Origin: Gammaproteobacteria bacterium
GTDB lineage: Bacteria > Pseudomonadota > Gammaproteobacteria > Steroidobacterales > Steroidobacteraceae
Length of the DNA: 42,884 nucleotides
Assembly: GCA_005878835.1 (NCBI GenBank)
Contig: VBMV01000141.1
Coordinates: 1-42,884, forward strand
Reading direction: 5' to 3'
Positions 42,798 to 42,884 of this stretch are shown here, in pieces; position 1 is the first letter of the stretch, and every line of letters starts with the position of its first letter. The notes below the pieces were generated by a model, which was given only the letters and a program-made list of their open reading frames with translations, had not been told where the DNA came from and made no database searches. The position numbers and the translations under genes are program-made.

Positions 42798-42884
42798 AGC
42801 CGATCTTCGCGTGCGTGCCGTCGCAGAAGGGCTTGTTGGCGCTGCCGCCGCAGCGGCACAGGTAGGTGGACGTCACGCGCGCCA
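42784..42884 (-). CDS. CDGSH iron-sulfur domain protein, 5' part beyond the window
   Basis: Only the last 32 residues are in the window. They contain a full CDGSH [2Fe-2S] motif: [16 protein letters not shown], where three Cys and one His bind the cluster (mitoNEET-type). The preceding YLCRCGGS and following KIGFKSG are standard. Bacterial members are small cytoplasmic redox or cluster-transfer proteins, some with two such motifs. It converges on the transglutaminase gene with adjacent stops. Confidence 0.88.
   Translation of the reverse strand, partial: ARVTSTYLCRCGGSANKPFCDGTHAKIGFKSG

Overview
The window is about 43 kb of uniformly GC-rich bacterial chromosome with tightly packed genes, many of them joined by ATGA or TGATG stop/start overlaps. 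Several layouts point to a gammaproteobacterium of the Xanthomonadales/Steroidobacterales/Nevskiales kind: lptG-lptF divergent from pepA-valS, a SAH riboswitch between metK and ahcY, an fdsG-B-A-fdhD-fdsD formate dehydrogenase operon, and a TIGR02001-type outer-membrane protein beside it. This placement is an inference; the window holds no rRNA or other marker. I saw no tRNA, rRNA, IS element, prophage or CRISPR array.

Layout. (1) 1-3634: a partial tyrosine phosphatase, a GFA-family protein, an unusual exported Rossmann-fold reductase coupled to a lipoprotein, and a small HTH protein with a strong dyad upstream. (2) 3635-14341, all minus strand and possibly one long transcription unit: fdsG, fdsB, fdsA, fdhD, fdsD (NAD-dependent molybdenum formate dehydrogenase and its maturation factors), then an adenosine-kinase-like PfkB protein, metK, a SAH riboswitch, ahcY and folD. 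Together these join formate oxidation, folate C1 interconversion and the SAM/SAH methylation cycle. (3) 14408-17865: an outer-membrane protein, then an overlapping trio of ECF sigma factor, zinc-finger anti-sigma factor and a subtilisin-like protein lacking the expected oxyanion asparagine. (4) 17948-23437: a PLP dehydratase/racemase, 3-oxoadipyl-CoA thiolase, a LysE exporter with a MocR-type regulator, a GNAT acetyltransferase and a rhomboid protease. (5) 23580-28277: a four-gene Gld-like ABC system (ATPase, permease, GldG-like protein, DUF4340 protein). (6) 28288-32091: DUF1697 protein, a 42-residue VOC-like mini-gene, an unknown protein, an M61 peptidase and a second GFA protein. (7) 32098-38846: lptG/lptF and, divergently, pepA and valS. 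(8) 38843-42783: MoxR ATPase, DUF58 protein and a TgpA-like transglutaminase. (9) The 3' end of a CDGSH iron-sulfur protein on the minus strand at the right edge.

The most notable points are the formate/folate/SAM supercluster, the sigma/anti-sigma/degenerate-subtilase trio, the exported NAD(P)-binding protein, and three places (fdsA, the Gld-like ATPase, the transglutaminase) where the protein looks as if about 20-24 nt were lost, two of them with a frameshift. Those losses are judged against family sequences from memory and could be assembly errors. No alignment or search was run; every family call rests on motifs read from the translated sequence.
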